Assembly (NCBI GenBank): GCA_051646105.1 | Contig: JBOFCO010000105.1 | Coordinates: forward strand, 1 to 22,360 | Direction of reading: 5' to 3' | DNA length: 22,360 nt | From: JBOFCO01 sp051646105 | GTDB taxonomy: Bacteria > Pseudomonadota > Alphaproteobacteria > Rhodobacterales > Rhodobacteraceae | Shown here: piece by piece, positions 22,278-22,360 of the stretch | How the letters are laid out: every line of letters starts with the position of its first letter | How positions within the stretch are numbered: position 1 is the stretch's first letter | Translations under genes and position numbers: made by a program | The notes under the pieces: model-generated | Seen by the model: the letters and a program-made list of their open reading frames with translations, nothing else | Databases searched by the model: none | What the model was told of the DNA's origin: nothing

Positions 22278-22360
22278 ATGACCCTACGTTTTGCCATCCT
22301 CGGTGCCGGCCGCATCGGCCAGGTCCATGCCCGCGCTGTCGCCTCGACCCCCGGTGCGAC
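22278..22360 (+). CDS. Gfo/Idh/MocA dehydrogenase, inositol 2-dehydrogenase-like (partial)
   Basis: Only 27 codons are inside the window: MTLRFAILGAGRIGQVHARA and seven more residues. The LGAGRIGQVHARAV stretch is the NAD-binding turn typical of inositol 2-dehydrogenases and MocA-type proteins. AAGGA lies about nine bases upstream of the ATG. It follows the transport operon in the same direction, so it is likely the inositol- or inosamine-oxidising enzyme. The rest of the gene lies beyond the right edge, so the assignment rests on the first domain alone. Confidence 0.75.
   Translation, partial: MTLRFAILGAGRIGQVHARAVASTPGA

Noticed and set aside
13606..22360. The catabolic island as a recently inserted mobile element
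   Set aside because: No integrase, transposase, flanking direct repeats or clear compositional shift is seen; the tRNA gene is 4 kb away with nrdJ between.

Overview
This GC-rich window most likely comes from a Rhodobacteraceae-type alphaproteobacterium (Paracoccus/Rhodobacter-like). The evidence is a single long class II (B12-dependent) ribonucleotide reductase, a divergent ErpA-like/dGTPase pair, FabI, PdxH, a double cold-shock-domain protein followed by a DUF192 protein, and overall codon and GC style. The genus is inference. No insertion sequences, CRISPR arrays or rRNA genes are seen.

Left part (1-9310) is housekeeping. A minus-strand run, read from right to left, holds an ErpA/HesB-type Fe-S carrier, an unassigned protein, exonuclease III, a family 8-like glycosyltransferase and an NAD-dependent epimerase. 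The ErpA-like gene is divergent from dgt (dGTPase) across a compact region with a perfect 9-bp inverted repeat carrying a -10-like element for each direction. dgt converges on a minus-strand fabI-lysE-gpt operon. pdxH, a double cold-shock protein gene, a DUF192 gene and tRNA-Pro(UGG) follow on the plus strand.

Middle part (9307-13600) is nrdJ with a 500-base leader. The leader holds a consensus DnaA box, a candidate promoter, a candidate pair of NrdR boxes 31 bp apart and a hairpin. nrdJ ends at a clear intrinsic terminator.

Right part (13606-22360, open at the right edge) is an accessory catabolic island resembling the rhizopine (moc) / inositol loci of rhizobia. One arm, on the minus strand, reads MocD-like di-iron desaturase-fold oxygenase, MocE-like Rieske ferredoxin, a diverged PanB-family protein and a Gfo/Idh/MocA dehydrogenase. 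On the plus strand is a LacI-family regulator, then an IolI/MocC-like TIM-barrel enzyme, a sugar-binding protein, an RbsC-type permease, a single-domain ABC ATPase and the start of a second Gfo/Idh (inositol dehydrogenase-like) gene. The two control regions share two motifs: TGACGATAWWTGACGA and TGGAAT-N4-ATTCYA. The second contains the GGAA-N6-TTCC pattern known for the inositol regulator IolR.

The working model, which is inference, is uptake of an inositol-type, possibly O-methylated or aminated, cyclitol by the ABC importer. MocD/MocE would then remove an O-methyl group oxidatively, and the two dehydrogenases and the TIM-barrel isomerase would work on the ring. The PanB-like protein keeps the C-terminal catalytic half of ketopantoate hydroxymethyltransferase but appears to lack its metal-binding acids. 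It is the least expected part of the island and the best candidate for an undescribed function.
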